Source: a virus. From it: a stretch of 20,350 bases of DNA. The position numbers were made by a program, and so were the translations under genes. The notes below the pieces were generated by a model, which was not told the origin of the DNA, made no database searches, and saw only the letters and a program-made list of their open reading frames with translations. Location of the stretch: the IMG/VR virus record IMGVR_UViG_3300032011_000173, positions 1-20,350 of that record, one strand, 5' to 3'. Of this stretch, positions 12,626 through 20,142 are shown piece after piece (positions within the stretch are counted from its first letter, which is position 1; every line of letters starts with the position of its first letter).

Positions 12626-13910
12626 TGCAATAGACGGTATATGTGATACGTTACAACTTCACTTAATATCTTACACGCATAAAATAGCTGTTCTTACCGG
12701 ATCTGCAGGTACTGGTAAGACTACCGTAATAGGAGAAATCATAAACCGAGCTAGGGATATTAACGATATGATCCCGATAGCTTTATGCGCAAGTACTCAT
12801 AGAGCAGCTCGTGTATTATCAAATACTATAAATTATAATTTATTTAAACGTGACCAAGCTACTACTGCGCATAAATTATTTAAATTACGTCCTACTGTTA
12901 ATTCTTCTGGTAAAGAATTAATTACATCTTCTGGTAATTGTAAAATTAAGCCAGGATCTTTAGTTATTATTGACGAAGCTTCTATGATTGGTAATTCATT
13001 TTTAAAAGCTATTGTAGATATAGTTAAGAAAAATAATTTAAAATTACTATTTGTAGGAGATCCTTTTCAATTACCTCCTGTATCAGATAAATGCAGTATA
13101 TTTGATAACTCCTTAGTTACCTATACTCTTACTACAATACACCGGCAATTAGGAGGTAATCCTATTTTAGAAAAAGCTAATGAATTTCGAGAGTATATTG
13201 AAGGGATCAGGAATATTGAACCTACGTTGGAAACTGATATTAATTCTAAAGGTGAAGGAATCCATGTACTTCCTCATTCTAATTTTGTTACTAAATTTGT
13301 ACAAAAATATATGAATTATACTACTGGGGCAGAAATTGATGTTCCATTATGTACATATACAAACGAATCCGCAATTAATTATAATGCTATGATTCGCAAG
13401 GCTTCATATTTTCTAGAAGATGTAGTTCAACCTTTTTATCTAGGTGAAATACTAATTGCTAATAACGTAGTAATGGAATCTGAAAAAATAATATTAACTA
13501 ATAATGAAACAGTTCGTGTTATGGGGTATGAAGACGCAGAGTACGAAGAAATTCCTGGATATCTAGTAACAGTACGAGGAGACTTTTGTGAATATCTTAA
13601 AACTGATGTTAAAAAAGTATTCTCACCTATCACACCTACAGCTGCTAATAGAGTCTTAGCTGAATATAAGAAACAAGCTATCAGAGAAAAAGACAAATCA
13701 CATTGGGTTCACTACTACGGTATTAAAAATGCTCTAGCTGATTTACGCCCACCTTTTGCAGGTACAACTCACAAAGCTCAAGGTGGGACATTTCCAGCTG
13801 TATTTATTGATAAAACAAATATAGATAAATGTAGAGATAAAATCATTAAGGCACGATTATTATATGTTGCTTTAACTAGAGCTACTACTAATGTGTATAT
13901 AAACTCATGA
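12600..13910 (+). CDS. Superfamily 1 DNA helicase, Dda/RecD-like (N4 gp37-like)
   Basis: A 436-residue ATP-driven helicase with all the main SF1 motifs: motif I GSAGTGKT at 34-41, motif Ia STHRAAR near 65-71, motif II VIIDEAS at 122-128, motif III LLFVGDPFQLPPV at 149-161, motif IV IHRQ at 180-183, motif V THKAQGGTF and motif VI LLYVALTRA near the C-terminus. THKAQG and GDPFQLPPV are typical of the RecD/Dda group, which move 5' to 3' and help start replication or recombination. Size equals T4 Dda (439 aa). ATG 12600 lies within the polymerase end behind AAAGGAGATTT, so the two are translationally coupled. The end overlaps the next start as ATGA. Confidence 0.92.
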   Translation: MNFSQDQLNAIDGICDTLQLHLISYTHKIAVLTGSAGTGKTTVIGEIINRARDINDMIPIALCASTHRAARVLSNTINYNLFKRDQATTAHKLFKLRPTVNSSGKELITSSGNCKIKPGSLVIIDEASMIGNSFLKAIVDIVKKNNLKLLFVGDPFQLPPVSDKCSIFDNSLVTYTLTTIHRQLGGNPILEKANEFREYIEGIRNIEPTLETDINSKGEGIHVLPHSNFVTKFVQKYMNYTTGAEIDVPLCTYTNESAINYNAMIRKASYFLEDVVQPFYLGEILIANNVVMESEKIILTNNETVRVMGYEDAEYEEIPGYLVTVRGDFCEYLKTDVKKVFSPITPTAANRVLAEYKKQAIREKDKSHWVHYYGIKNALADLRPPFAGTTHKAQGGTFPAVFIDKTNIDKCRDKIIKARLLYVALTRATTNVYINS

Positions 13911-14251
13911 GCTATATTAAAAATTCACTTCCAGACGATTGGGAAATTACTCCCGACCCAAATGAAGAAAAAGAATGGATTGAAGCTGAAATGACTAATA
14001 CTACAAAAAAATACTTGTGTATAGGCAGTGGTGACGTAGAAGCACATTGGCTATACAGATGGTATAAAGTGCCATATGAAGAATGTGTTTTATACCACGA
14101 CAGCAATGCATTTAGATCAATTATCGAAAAAGACTTAAAAAGTAAATACGCTCATTTAATACCATTAACTGTAAGACCTAATGGTGATTACGAACAACAT
14201 CTTAAGATACTTAAAACAGAGAGGTTACTCTATGGCAATGATGTACGGTGA
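13907..14251 (+). CDS. Hypothetical acidic protein (114 aa)
   Basis: ATG 13907 overlaps the helicase stop by 4 bases (ATGA) and has no clear ribosome site, so it probably depends on translational coupling. The 114-residue product is acidic at the start (DDWEITPDPNEEKEWIEAEM), then has aromatic-rich segments (EAHWLYRWYKVPYEECVLYHD) and a mixed tail. No recognised motif. It overlaps the next gene by 20 bases. Position within the replication series suggests, without proving, a DNA-related role. Confidence 0.6.
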   Translation: MSYIKNSLPDDWEITPDPNEEKEWIEAEMTNTTKKYLCIGSGDVEAHWLYRWYKVPYEECVLYHDSNAFRSIIEKDLKSKYAHLIPLTVRPNGDYEQHLKILKTERLLYGNDVR

Positions 14252-14384
14252 CATTGATAAATCAAACAAAAAAGTAATCATAATTGAAGTTCAAGGAGGA
14301 TGTGTAATTAATGTATCTGGTATGCCTCAAGGTTACACATATGAAATTAAAGATAATGATATTGATAAAGAGGAGGAGGAATAA
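14232..14384 (+). CDS. Hypothetical small protein (50 aa)
   Basis: ATG 14232 follows AGAGAGGTTACTCT and is preferred over an upstream in-frame start that would overlap the preceding gene much more. The 50-residue product has a beta-like centre (KKVIIIEVQGGCVINVSG) and a very acidic tail (DNDIDKEEEE) whose coding bases (GAGGAGGAGGAA) form the ribosome site of the next gene. It overlaps neighbours by 20 bases and 1 base. Unknown function. Confidence 0.55.
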   Translation: MAMMYGDIDKSNKKVIIIEVQGGCVINVSGMPQGYTYEIKDNDIDKEEEE

Positions 14385-15409
14385 TGGCGTTTGAATTTAC
14401 AAATAAAAATAATGTGTCATTACCATTAGCTGTATTTCTAATGCATGATAACTACGACTATGATAGTAGATCTAATTCAATTAGCGCTACAGGTTTACTT
14501 AAACCTTTACGTGAAATAGTACTACGAAAACAGAATCCTGAATCACAAAAAACTGTAGAAATCTCAGATTTAATAGCTTCAACTATGGGCAATGCTTTAC
14601 ATTCAGCATGCGAAGCCGCATGGTCAAATCGAAATAACGTAGTAAAAGCTTTAGAATTATTTGGAGCTTCTGACAATGTTATAGATACTCTTAGAGTTAA
14701 CCCAGAAGAAGTCAATCCAGGGGAAACACCAATTTATATAGAACAACGAGCTGAAAAAGAACTTGACGGGTTCATCATTTCTGGTAAATACGATCTTGTT
14801 ATGGAAGGAACTGTTCATGATTACAAATCTACAAGTACATGGGCTTATGTTAATCAAAGTAATAGAGAAGACTATATTAAACAAGGAAGTATTTATAGAT
14901 GGTTAAATCCAGAAAAAATTACTAGTGATATTGTCCAAATTCATTATTTATTTACAGATTGGAGCATTGCAGAAAAACGTAAATTTAAAAAAGAAAGCTA
15001 CAATAAAGAAGATTACCCTTCCCTAAAAGTAGCAACTAAATCTTATCCATTATGGAGTCTTGAAGAAACTGAAAATTTTATTAAACAAAGATTGCAAGCT
15101 ATTACTAATGTAATGGAATTGCCTCAAGAATCATTACCAGAATGTACAGATGAAGATTTATGGGTTAGAAAAAATAATGAGAAATATAAATATTATGCTA
15201 ACCCGAATAAAACAGATAGAGCGAGTAAAGTATTTGGGTATGATAAATATGAAAATCCAGAAACTGAAGCTCATATACATTTAGCTGAAAAAGGAACTGG
15301 AGTAGTTAAGCACTTTCCAGCTATGGCCGTACGATGTAAATATTGTTCAGTTCAACCTATCTGTTCACAAGCTGCAAGTATGTTAGTAGAAGGAAGACTA
15401 GATTTATAA
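14384..15409 (+). CDS. PD-(D/E)xK nuclease, RecB/Cas4-like
   Basis: A 341-residue predicted DNA exonuclease. The RecB-family pattern is clear: MGNALHSACE near 68-77 (GxxxH motif, H73), SGKYDLV with D137, HDYKST with D146 and K148 forming the (D/E)xK centre, and QGSIY at 167-171 (QxxxY). C318, C321 and C327 form a CX2CX5C cluster near the C-terminus. In Cas4 and AddB, three C-terminal cysteines plus one earlier cysteine hold an iron-sulfur cluster. C76 is a possible fourth ligand, so a cluster is plausible but unproven. It would process DNA ends for recombination with the Sak4-like ATPase further right. The start ATG overlaps the preceding stop by one base. Confidence 0.82.
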   Translation: MAFEFTNKNNVSLPLAVFLMHDNYDYDSRSNSISATGLLKPLREIVLRKQNPESQKTVEISDLIASTMGNALHSACEAAWSNRNNVVKALELFGASDNVIDTLRVNPEEVNPGETPIYIEQRAEKELDGFIISGKYDLVMEGTVHDYKSTSTWAYVNQSNREDYIKQGSIYRWLNPEKITSDIVQIHYLFTDWSIAEKRKFKKESYNKEDYPSLKVATKSYPLWSLEETENFIKQRLQAITNVMELPQESLPECTDEDLWVRKNNEKYKYYANPNKTDRASKVFGYDKYENPETEAHIHLAEKGTGVVKHFPAMAVRCKYCSVQPICSQAASMLVEGRLDL

Positions 15410-15422
15410 ATAAGGAGGCAGT

Positions 15423-15650
15423 ATGAATATGGCAAAATTACAACAAGATATTCTTAGATGTCAAGAAGTAATTGGTGAAATAATGATTAAACATTATGAT
15501 ACTAATAGTTATAAAGAAATGGTTGAAAGAATATTCAAAGAAATATTTAAAGATTACTTTGAATGCCCTGATAAGCTAGAACCAAAATCAGGTCACCTTC
15601 CAGAAGAAAGTCTTAAAAAAATAAGAGATAATTTAAGAATCGATAACTAG
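15423..15650 (+). CDS. Hypothetical helical protein (75 aa)
   Basis: ATG 15423 lies 5 bases after AAGGAGG. A second in-frame ATG follows at 15429, but the spacing favours the first. The 75 residues are mainly amphipathic helix (MAKLQQDILRCQEVIGEIMIK...KEMVERIFKEIFKDYF) with a charged tail. No motif recognised. The last base of its TAG stop is the first base of the tRNA, so the mRNA must be cut there to release a functional tRNA. Confidence 0.6.
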   Translation: MNMAKLQQDILRCQEVIGEIMIKHYDTNSYKEMVERIFKEIFKDYFECPDKLEPKSGHLPEESLKKIRDNLRIDN

Positions 15651-15724
15651 TCCTTGTAGCTCAGTTGGTAGAGCAACTGCTTCGTTAGAACGGTGGGGCG
15701 ATGGTTCGATTCCATCCAAGGACA
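15650..15724 (+). tRNA. tRNA with atypical anticodon arm (possibly Asn, GTT)
   Basis: Acceptor stem GTCCTTG (15650-15656) pairs with CAAGGAC (15717-15723), discriminator A15724, no encoded CCA. The D arm GCTC-AGTTGGTA-GAGC (15659-15674) and T arm GATGG-TTCGATT-CCATC (15700-15716) are canonical. The middle is not: 24 bases lie between position 26 and the T arm instead of about 21-22. The best fold is a 6-position stem, ACTGCT with AACGGT (one C-A mismatch, one T-G wobble), and a TCGTTAG loop, which would place GTT as anticodon but with C instead of the near-universal U at position 33. Identity is therefore uncertain. It may decode normally after folding differently, be a suppressor-like or nuclease-resistant tRNA, or be a decaying gene. 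It sits inside the middle operon. Confidence 0.75.
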
Positions 15725-15742
15725 TAACTAAAGGAAAAAAAA

Positions 15743-16198
15743 ATGCTCCATGATATAAAAGTATTTAGTCCAAAAGGAAAATTACTTAAAGTTATTAATG
15801 CACAAAAACTATACGACTCTAAATACGCACAAATATCCGATAGTATTGGGAAAACACCTTGGGGGCAAAAATCTAAAAAAACTAATGGAATATTAGTTGT
15901 ATGTGTAATTTGTAAAAAAGAAGTAGAAGGTAGAACTAATCAAATTACGTGCGGATCAGATAAATGCGGGCGAGAACGTATTAAAAGAAGAACTTACCCA
16001 AATTCTCTTCGTAAATTTAAGTGCCCAGAATGTGGTGTAAAGATAGAAACCAGACATCACAATAAAAAAACATGTGGGTTACAAAAATGTTTTGTAAAAA
16101 ATAGAAACAGAGGTGAAAAACTACGAATACAAAAACTTAAGGAGAAAAAAGATGGATCCCAAAAAAATAGCAAACGAAATAAAAAAAGGCATACCTAA
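15743..16198 (+). CDS. Protein with two tandem zinc knuckles (151 aa)
   Basis: ATG 15743 lies 19 bases after the tRNA, behind a weak AAAGGA site. The product has two similar four-cysteine modules: C54-x2-C57-x12-C70-x4-C75 and C94-x2-C97-x13-C111-x4-C116, which should each bind zinc and look like an internal duplication. A highly basic tail follows (KNRNRGEKLRIQKLKEKK, QKNSKRNKKRHT). The C-x2-C ... C-x4-C pattern occurs in zinc-finger parts of phage nucleases and other DNA-binding phage proteins, but I see no HNH or GIY-YIG catalytic motif. Nucleic-acid binding is the likely activity. The end overlaps the next gene by 47 bases. Confidence 0.65.
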   Translation: MLHDIKVFSPKGKLLKVINAQKLYDSKYAQISDSIGKTPWGQKSKKTNGILVVCVICKKEVEGRTNQITCGSDKCGRERIKRRTYPNSLRKFKCPECGVKIETRHHNKKTCGLQKCFVKNRNRGEKLRIQKLKEKKDGSQKNSKRNKKRHT

Positions 16199-16607
16199 AT
16201 ATACCCATCGTGGAAAATATCAAATGTCTTTAAGTGGTCTAATAAAAGCACTACAACGAGAACGTGTTGGATTACTTGTAAAAATAACTGATAAACACTA
16301 TCCAGGTAGCTCTCATAGCTACTTTGGATATCATACTGATCTAGCATTTGAGCCAGTTGAAGAACCAGTTACCGTTGCTGAATTTCTTAAGGAATGTGAA
16401 GACTCTGTAGGGAAATCGTTTATAACTGCAGATCATTTTGGTGAATTCTATAAAGACTATGTTATGCAGATTAATGCCCCAGTATGGATTTCTACTCTAG
16501 GTCAAGCTAGTCAGAAAGGTATTGTAGATATAGTACCTACCGATGGTTACATCAAACTAGTTACTGAAAATATTGAAGTAGAGGAGGAGGAAGATGGCTC
16601 TAAATAA
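16152..16607 (+). CDS. Hypothetical protein (151 aa)
   Basis: I chose ATG 16152 because AAGGAGAAAAAAG stands directly before it. An in-frame ATG at 16113 lacks this. The 151-residue product reads MDPKKIANEIKKGIPKYTHR at the start, then contains a segment with Ser, His and Tyr (YPGSSHSYFGYHTDLAFEP), acidic helices (VTVAEFLKECEDSVGK) and a strongly acidic end (ENIEVEEEEDGSK) encoding the next ribosome site. No motif recognised. It overlaps the zinc-knuckle gene by 47 bases and the next gene by 14, so it belongs firmly to the operon. Confidence 0.6.
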   Translation: MDPKKIANEIKKGIPKYTHRGKYQMSLSGLIKALQRERVGLLVKITDKHYPGSSHSYFGYHTDLAFEPVEEPVTVAEFLKECEDSVGKSFITADHFGEFYKDYVMQINAPVWISTLGQASQKGIVDIVPTDGYIKLVTENIEVEEEEDGSK

Positions 16608-16752
16608 ACAGAAAAAACTACAGTACATAGAACAAATACTAGAAGAAATCAAAAATGGTTCTATAGACGATAAAGAAGATTCAATATTACTTGAAGTAGC
16701 TTTAGACTTCGTTGGGGATCTCAAAGAAGGGAGTTCAGATGGAGGAACTTAA
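16594..16752 (+). CDS. Hypothetical small protein (52 aa)
   Basis: ATG 16594 lies right behind GAGGAGGAGGAAG, an unusually strong ribosome site, and the frame ends at TAA 16750-16752. The 52 residues start basic (MALNKQKKLQYIEQIL) and continue as an acidic helix (DDKEDSILLEVALDFVGDL). It overlaps genes on both sides by 14 bases. Unknown function. Confidence 0.55.
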   Translation: MALNKQKKLQYIEQILEEIKNGSIDDKEDSILLEVALDFVGDLKEGSSDGGT

Positions 16753-16951
16753 CTCTTGTGATAGTAGTGATAAGTTAACTCTCCTGTTAAACATAAGACA
16801 AGGAACACAATCAACTACATATTCTGTTTCTAACTTACCGAACTGGTATGACATGTTAGGAATATTTGCAATTTATGGCGTTGTAGCTATGACTATATTT
16901 TACGCTGGTTTGTGGATTGCAAGCAGGTATATATCACCGAGGAAATTATAA
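16739..16951 (+). CDS. Small one-pass membrane protein (70 aa)
   Basis: ATG 16739 follows AGAAGGGAGTTCAG and is chosen over an upstream in-frame TTG at 16712. The first 40 residues are soluble and polar (MEELNSCDSSDKL...), followed by one hydrophobic helix around residues 41-61 (MLGIFAIYGVVAMTIFYAGLW) and a short basic end (SRYISPRKL). By the positive-inside rule the C-terminus would be cytoplasmic and the N-terminal part outside. It is the only membrane protein in the middle operon and could be a lysis or host-membrane effector, though nothing specific supports that. Confidence 0.6.
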   Translation: MEELNSCDSSDKLTLLLNIRQGTQSTTYSVSNLPNWYDMLGIFAIYGVVAMTIFYAGLWIASRYISPRKL

Positions 16952-16952
16952 T

Positions 16953-17237
16953 ATGACTGATGATGAAATGAACGATGAAGAAATACTTAAAGATAGAGCT
17001 AATAAATATGGCCCAGCTAAGCGTTGCTTTGAAACGTGGACAATTATGTGTGAAACCCTTAATAAATACGCTAAAGAATCTCCTAATACAGATCTTATAC
17101 ATTTATACGCATTAAAGATGGCTTTATTAAAGATTGTAAGATCTGCATGGAATCCAAATATTGAAGACAACTATAAAGATGGAAGAAACTATCTCACAAT
17201 TGCACATCAATGTGTTGAACAAAAGAAAGGTAAATAA
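16953..17237 (+). CDS. DUF6378-like phage protein (94 aa)
   Basis: ATG 16953 follows CCGAGGAAATTATA. The 94 residues show a pattern common in phages: DRANKYGPAKRCFETWTIM near the start, then a helix LYALKMALLKIVRSAWNP, then DNYKDGRNYLTIA. This matches my memory of DUF6378, all-helical proteins distantly like MazG/dUTPase-type nucleotide pyrophosphohydrolases, with conserved RxxxYG, K and D..D residues. Whether it hydrolyses nucleotides is not established. A nucleotide-pool role would fit its place just before the primase gene, which begins 3 bases after its stop. Confidence 0.6.
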   Translation: MTDDEMNDEEILKDRANKYGPAKRCFETWTIMCETLNKYAKESPNTDLIHLYALKMALLKIVRSAWNPNIEDNYKDGRNYLTIAHQCVEQKKGK

Positions 17238-17240
17238 TAT

Positions 17241-19406
17241 ATGAAGAAATACCATCCATTTTCAGAAAGAATATTCGATATTTTAACTAAAAAAGTTAAC
17301 AACGATAACCGACATTTCTTCCGAATTTTAACTGGCTATTATTTATCTAAAATTGCTTCAATGATGCGATGTAATATTCAAACAAATGACAGGGATATAA
17401 TTCCAGTTAATACTTATGTTCTTAATTTGATGGTATCGGGCACAGGTAAAGGCCACTCTACTAATATACTAGAAAGAGAATTCGTGGCTTTTTTTAAAAA
17501 AGATTTTCTTAATAATGTATTTCCTAAAGAAGCAGATAAAAATTTACAATTTCTATCTCAAGAGAAAGCATCTTGGCGCGTTAATATTGGCCAAACTCAC
17601 AGAACTCTTCCAGAAGAATGTGATTACCAACTAGAAGAATTCCAAAAAGCATTCAGTAAACTAGGTGAATTAGCCTTTAGCTTTGATAGTGGTACAGCTC
17701 CTGCAGTTAAACAAATGCGAGAGAAACTTCTATTAGCTGCAGCAGGTTCTATGAATTTAGAACTAGATGAAGTAGGTTCTAATTTATCTGCAAATACAGA
17801 CGTACTTAATGCATTTCTAGAATTATACGATGTAGGTTTAATTAAACAGAAACTTATTAAGAATACTCAAGATAGTATTCGATCCGAAGAACTACCTGGT
17901 AGTACCCCAACTAATTTAATGATGTTTGGTACACCAACTAAATTATTAGATGGTGGAAAAATAGAAGAAGAATTTAAAGAATGGCTAGAAACAGGATACG
18001 CTCGTAGATTATTATTTGGCTATACAACAGATAGTCATAGAACTAAATATGCATCAGCACAAGAACGGTATCAACAAATGATTGATCCAGATCTAGCTAG
18101 TGAAATGGAAGATATTCAAGAAACATTCGCTAGTTTTGCAAAAAGATCAGTTAATACAATTCTTCAAATGTCAGAAAAAGATCATATTGGTTTAATTGAG
18201 TACCAAATGAAATGTGAAGATTTAGCTGATGATATGAAAGATCACATGACTATCCAAAAAGCTGAATTAAATCATCGTTATTATAAAGCATTAAAATTAG
18301 CAGGCGCTTATGCTTTTGCAGATAACGCAGCAGAGATCACCTCAGATCATCTAGACTACGCAATTAGTGTGGTTGAAGACTCAGGAGAAGCTTTTCATAA
18401 GCTTATGAGGAAACAAGGATCTTATGAACGTTTAGCTCATTATTTAGCTGACATGGATACTGAAGTAACTCAACATGAACTAATGGAAGAATTACAATTC
18501 TATAAAGGAAGCGAAGTTCAACGAGCAGAGTTAATGAGCTTAGCTATGTCTTTTGGCTATCGTAATAATATAATTATTAAAAAACGAGAAATAGACAATA
18601 TAGAGTTCTTTAAAGGCGAGACTTTAATTGAAACAGATTTAAATAGTCTAACTGTAGCCATTAGTAAAGATATAGCCTACGATTATCAAACTGACAGCCC
18701 ACCTTTCGATCAATTACATGTACTTACTGCAGCTAACGGTTATCACTATACTGCTCATTCATTTATAAATGGCCACCGTAAAAGTGAAAACGTTATTCCT
18801 GGATTCGATCTACTTATATTAGATTGTGATGGTGACGTTAAAATGAGCACAGTTAAAGTATTATTAGAAGATTATACTTTTTTAATGTCTACCACTAAAA
18901 GACATACTGAAGAGGTAAATCGATTTAGATTACTATTACCTTTATCACATAGACTTAAACTAAGTACTTACGATTATTCGAGATTTATGCGTAATGTATT
19001 TGATTGGTTACCATTTCCTGTAGACGAAGCAGCTAAGGATATCTCTAGAAAATGGGCTTCACACCCCGGTAAATATGAATACAACCAGGGGAATGTATTA
19101 GATGCAACGTTATTTATACCAGAGACTAAAAAATCTGATGAAATCAAGGCTAAGCTTACAGCTACTGGCGTTGGTAATATTGAGCGTTGGTTTATAAACC
19201 ATACTACAACAGGTAATCGAGCTAATCATCTCTACAGATATGGGATGGTATTAATAGATGCTGGCTTAGGTTTAGGAGAAATTGTGGAAAAATTAGAAAA
19301 TTTTAACAGTAAACTAGAAACTCCATTACCTGAGGATCAATTTAGAAATAGTACTGTTAAGTCTATTAGTAAAGAACTAACTAAACGAGGAGAAAACATC
19401 ACATGA
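17241..19406 (+). CDS. ATPase-primase protein (N4 gp42-like)
   Basis: A 721-residue protein that probably makes primers and may unwind DNA. N-terminal half: a P-loop NTPase with Walker A SGTGKGHST at 66-74, Walker B NLELDEVG at 172-179, NLMMFGTPT at 225-232 as a sensor-like strand and GYARRLLFGY at 252-261 with a possible arginine finger. C-terminal half: features of archaeo-eukaryotic-type (PrimPol) primases, namely LLILDCDGD at 524-532 (acidic metal site), FLMSTTKRHTEEVNRFRLLLPL at 547-568, and VDEAAKDISRKWASHPG at 594-610. A TGNRANHLYRYGM helix region from 657 resembles the PriCT domain. Phage primase-helicases usually have the primase first, while here it comes second. Size and position match N4 gp42. 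The catalytic assignment is inference from motifs. Confidence 0.75.
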   Translation: MKKYHPFSERIFDILTKKVNNDNRHFFRILTGYYLSKIASMMRCNIQTNDRDIIPVNTYVLNLMVSGTGKGHSTNILEREFVAFFKKDFLNNVFPKEADKNLQFLSQEKASWRVNIGQTHRTLPEECDYQLEEFQKAFSKLGELAFSFDSGTAPAVKQMREKLLLAAAGSMNLELDEVGSNLSANTDVLNAFLELYDVGLIKQKLIKNTQDSIRSEELPGSTPTNLMMFGTPTKLLDGGKIEEEFKEWLETGYARRLLFGYTTDSHRTKYASAQERYQQMIDPDLASEMEDIQETFASFAKRSVNTILQMSEKDHIGLIEYQMKCEDLADDMKDHMTIQKAELNHRYYKALKLAGAYAFADNAAEITSDHLDYAISVVEDSGEAFHKLMRKQGSYERLAHYLADMDTEVTQHELMEELQFYKGSEVQRAELMSLAMSFGYRNNIIIKKREIDNIEFFKGETLIETDLNSLTVAISKDIAYDYQTDSPPFDQLHVLTAANGYHYTAHSFINGHRKSENVIPGFDLLILDCDGDVKMSTVKVLLEDYTFLMSTTKRHTEEVNRFRLLLPLSHRLKLSTYDYSRFMRNVFDWLPFPVDEAAKDISRKWASHPGKYEYNQGNVLDATLFIPETKKSDEIKAKLTATGVGNIERWFINHTTTGNRANHLYRYGMVLIDAGLGLGEIVEKLENFNSKLETPLPEDQFRNSTVKSISKELTKRGENIT

Positions 19407-20134
19407 TTAACGATCATCTAGTATTAGTATCAGGTAAATCCGCTTCAGGTAAAAGTGCTAGTCTAAGAGCTCTTGATAAACCTGAAGGAGTTATGTATTT
19501 AAATTGTGAAAATGGTAAAAAATTACCGTTTAAAACAAAATTTAAAGAATTAGTAGTTACAGATACTACTCAAGTATATCAAGCATTTGCTGAGGCAGAA
19601 AAACCTGAAATGAAAGATGTACATACTATAGTTATTGATAGTCTTACATACTTAATGGATATGTTTGAAAGTACTAAAGTATTAACCGCCACTGATTCTA
19701 GATCAGCTTGGCAAGAGTATGGCCAATATATGAGACGATTAATGGCGCAGATAGTAGCTAAGTCTACTAAAAACGTAGTTTTTCTAGCTCATACTTCAGA
19801 TGTTTTAAATGAATCTGAAATGATTAACGAAACTATAGTTAAAGTTAAGGGCGCTTTAAAGAATGTAGGCATAGAAAGTTTCTTTAGTACTGTTATCTCT
19901 ACTAAGAAAATGTCTTTAGAGAAACTAGATGATAAAAATGCTAAATCTAAACTATATACCGTTACACCTGAAGAAAAAGAGTTAGGATTTAAGTATGTAT
20001 TTCAAACTAGAATAACTAAAGATACTATACATGAACGTATGAGGTCTCCCATGGATATGTGGAAACCAACAGAAACATACATTGATAACGATTTGCGACA
20101 TGTAATTAATCGACTTCATGAATATTATAAATAA
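19403..20134 (+). CDS. RecA-fold ATPase, Sak4-like (N4 gp43-like)
   Basis: A 243-residue single-domain ATPase. Walker A is VSGKSASGKS at 9-18, Walker B HTIVIDSLTY at 74-83, and a later hydrophobic strand NVVFLAHTS acts as sensor-like strand 4. This fits the AAA_24/Sak4 group of phage ATPases, minimal RecA relatives that work with a phage single-stranded DNA-binding protein in annealing or strand exchange. In N4-type phages this gene follows gp42 and precedes gp44 and the SSB gene gp45. ATG 19403 overlaps the preceding stop by 4 bases (ATGA) after CGAGGAGAAAAC. No truncation seen. Confidence 0.85.
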   Translation: MINDHLVLVSGKSASGKSASLRALDKPEGVMYLNCENGKKLPFKTKFKELVVTDTTQVYQAFAEAEKPEMKDVHTIVIDSLTYLMDMFESTKVLTATDSRSAWQEYGQYMRRLMAQIVAKSTKNVVFLAHTSDVLNESEMINETIVKVKGALKNVGIESFFSTVISTKKMSLEKLDDKNAKSKLYTVTPEEKELGFKYVFQTRITKDTIHERMRSPMDMWKPTETYIDNDLRHVINRLHEYYK

Positions 20135-20142
20135 GGAGATCT

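Noticed and set aside
13436-13696. Minus-strand 86-residue frame opposite the helicase gene
   Set aside because: Antisense shadow of a well-supported helicase, with no start signal of its own.
15650-15724. tRNA as an integration attachment site
   Set aside because: The gene content is that of a lytic phage, no integrase is present in the window, and the tRNA sits inside an operon.
15743-16198. HNH homing endonuclease
   Set aside because: The cysteine modules fit zinc binding, but no His-Asn-His or GIY-YIG catalytic motif is visible.
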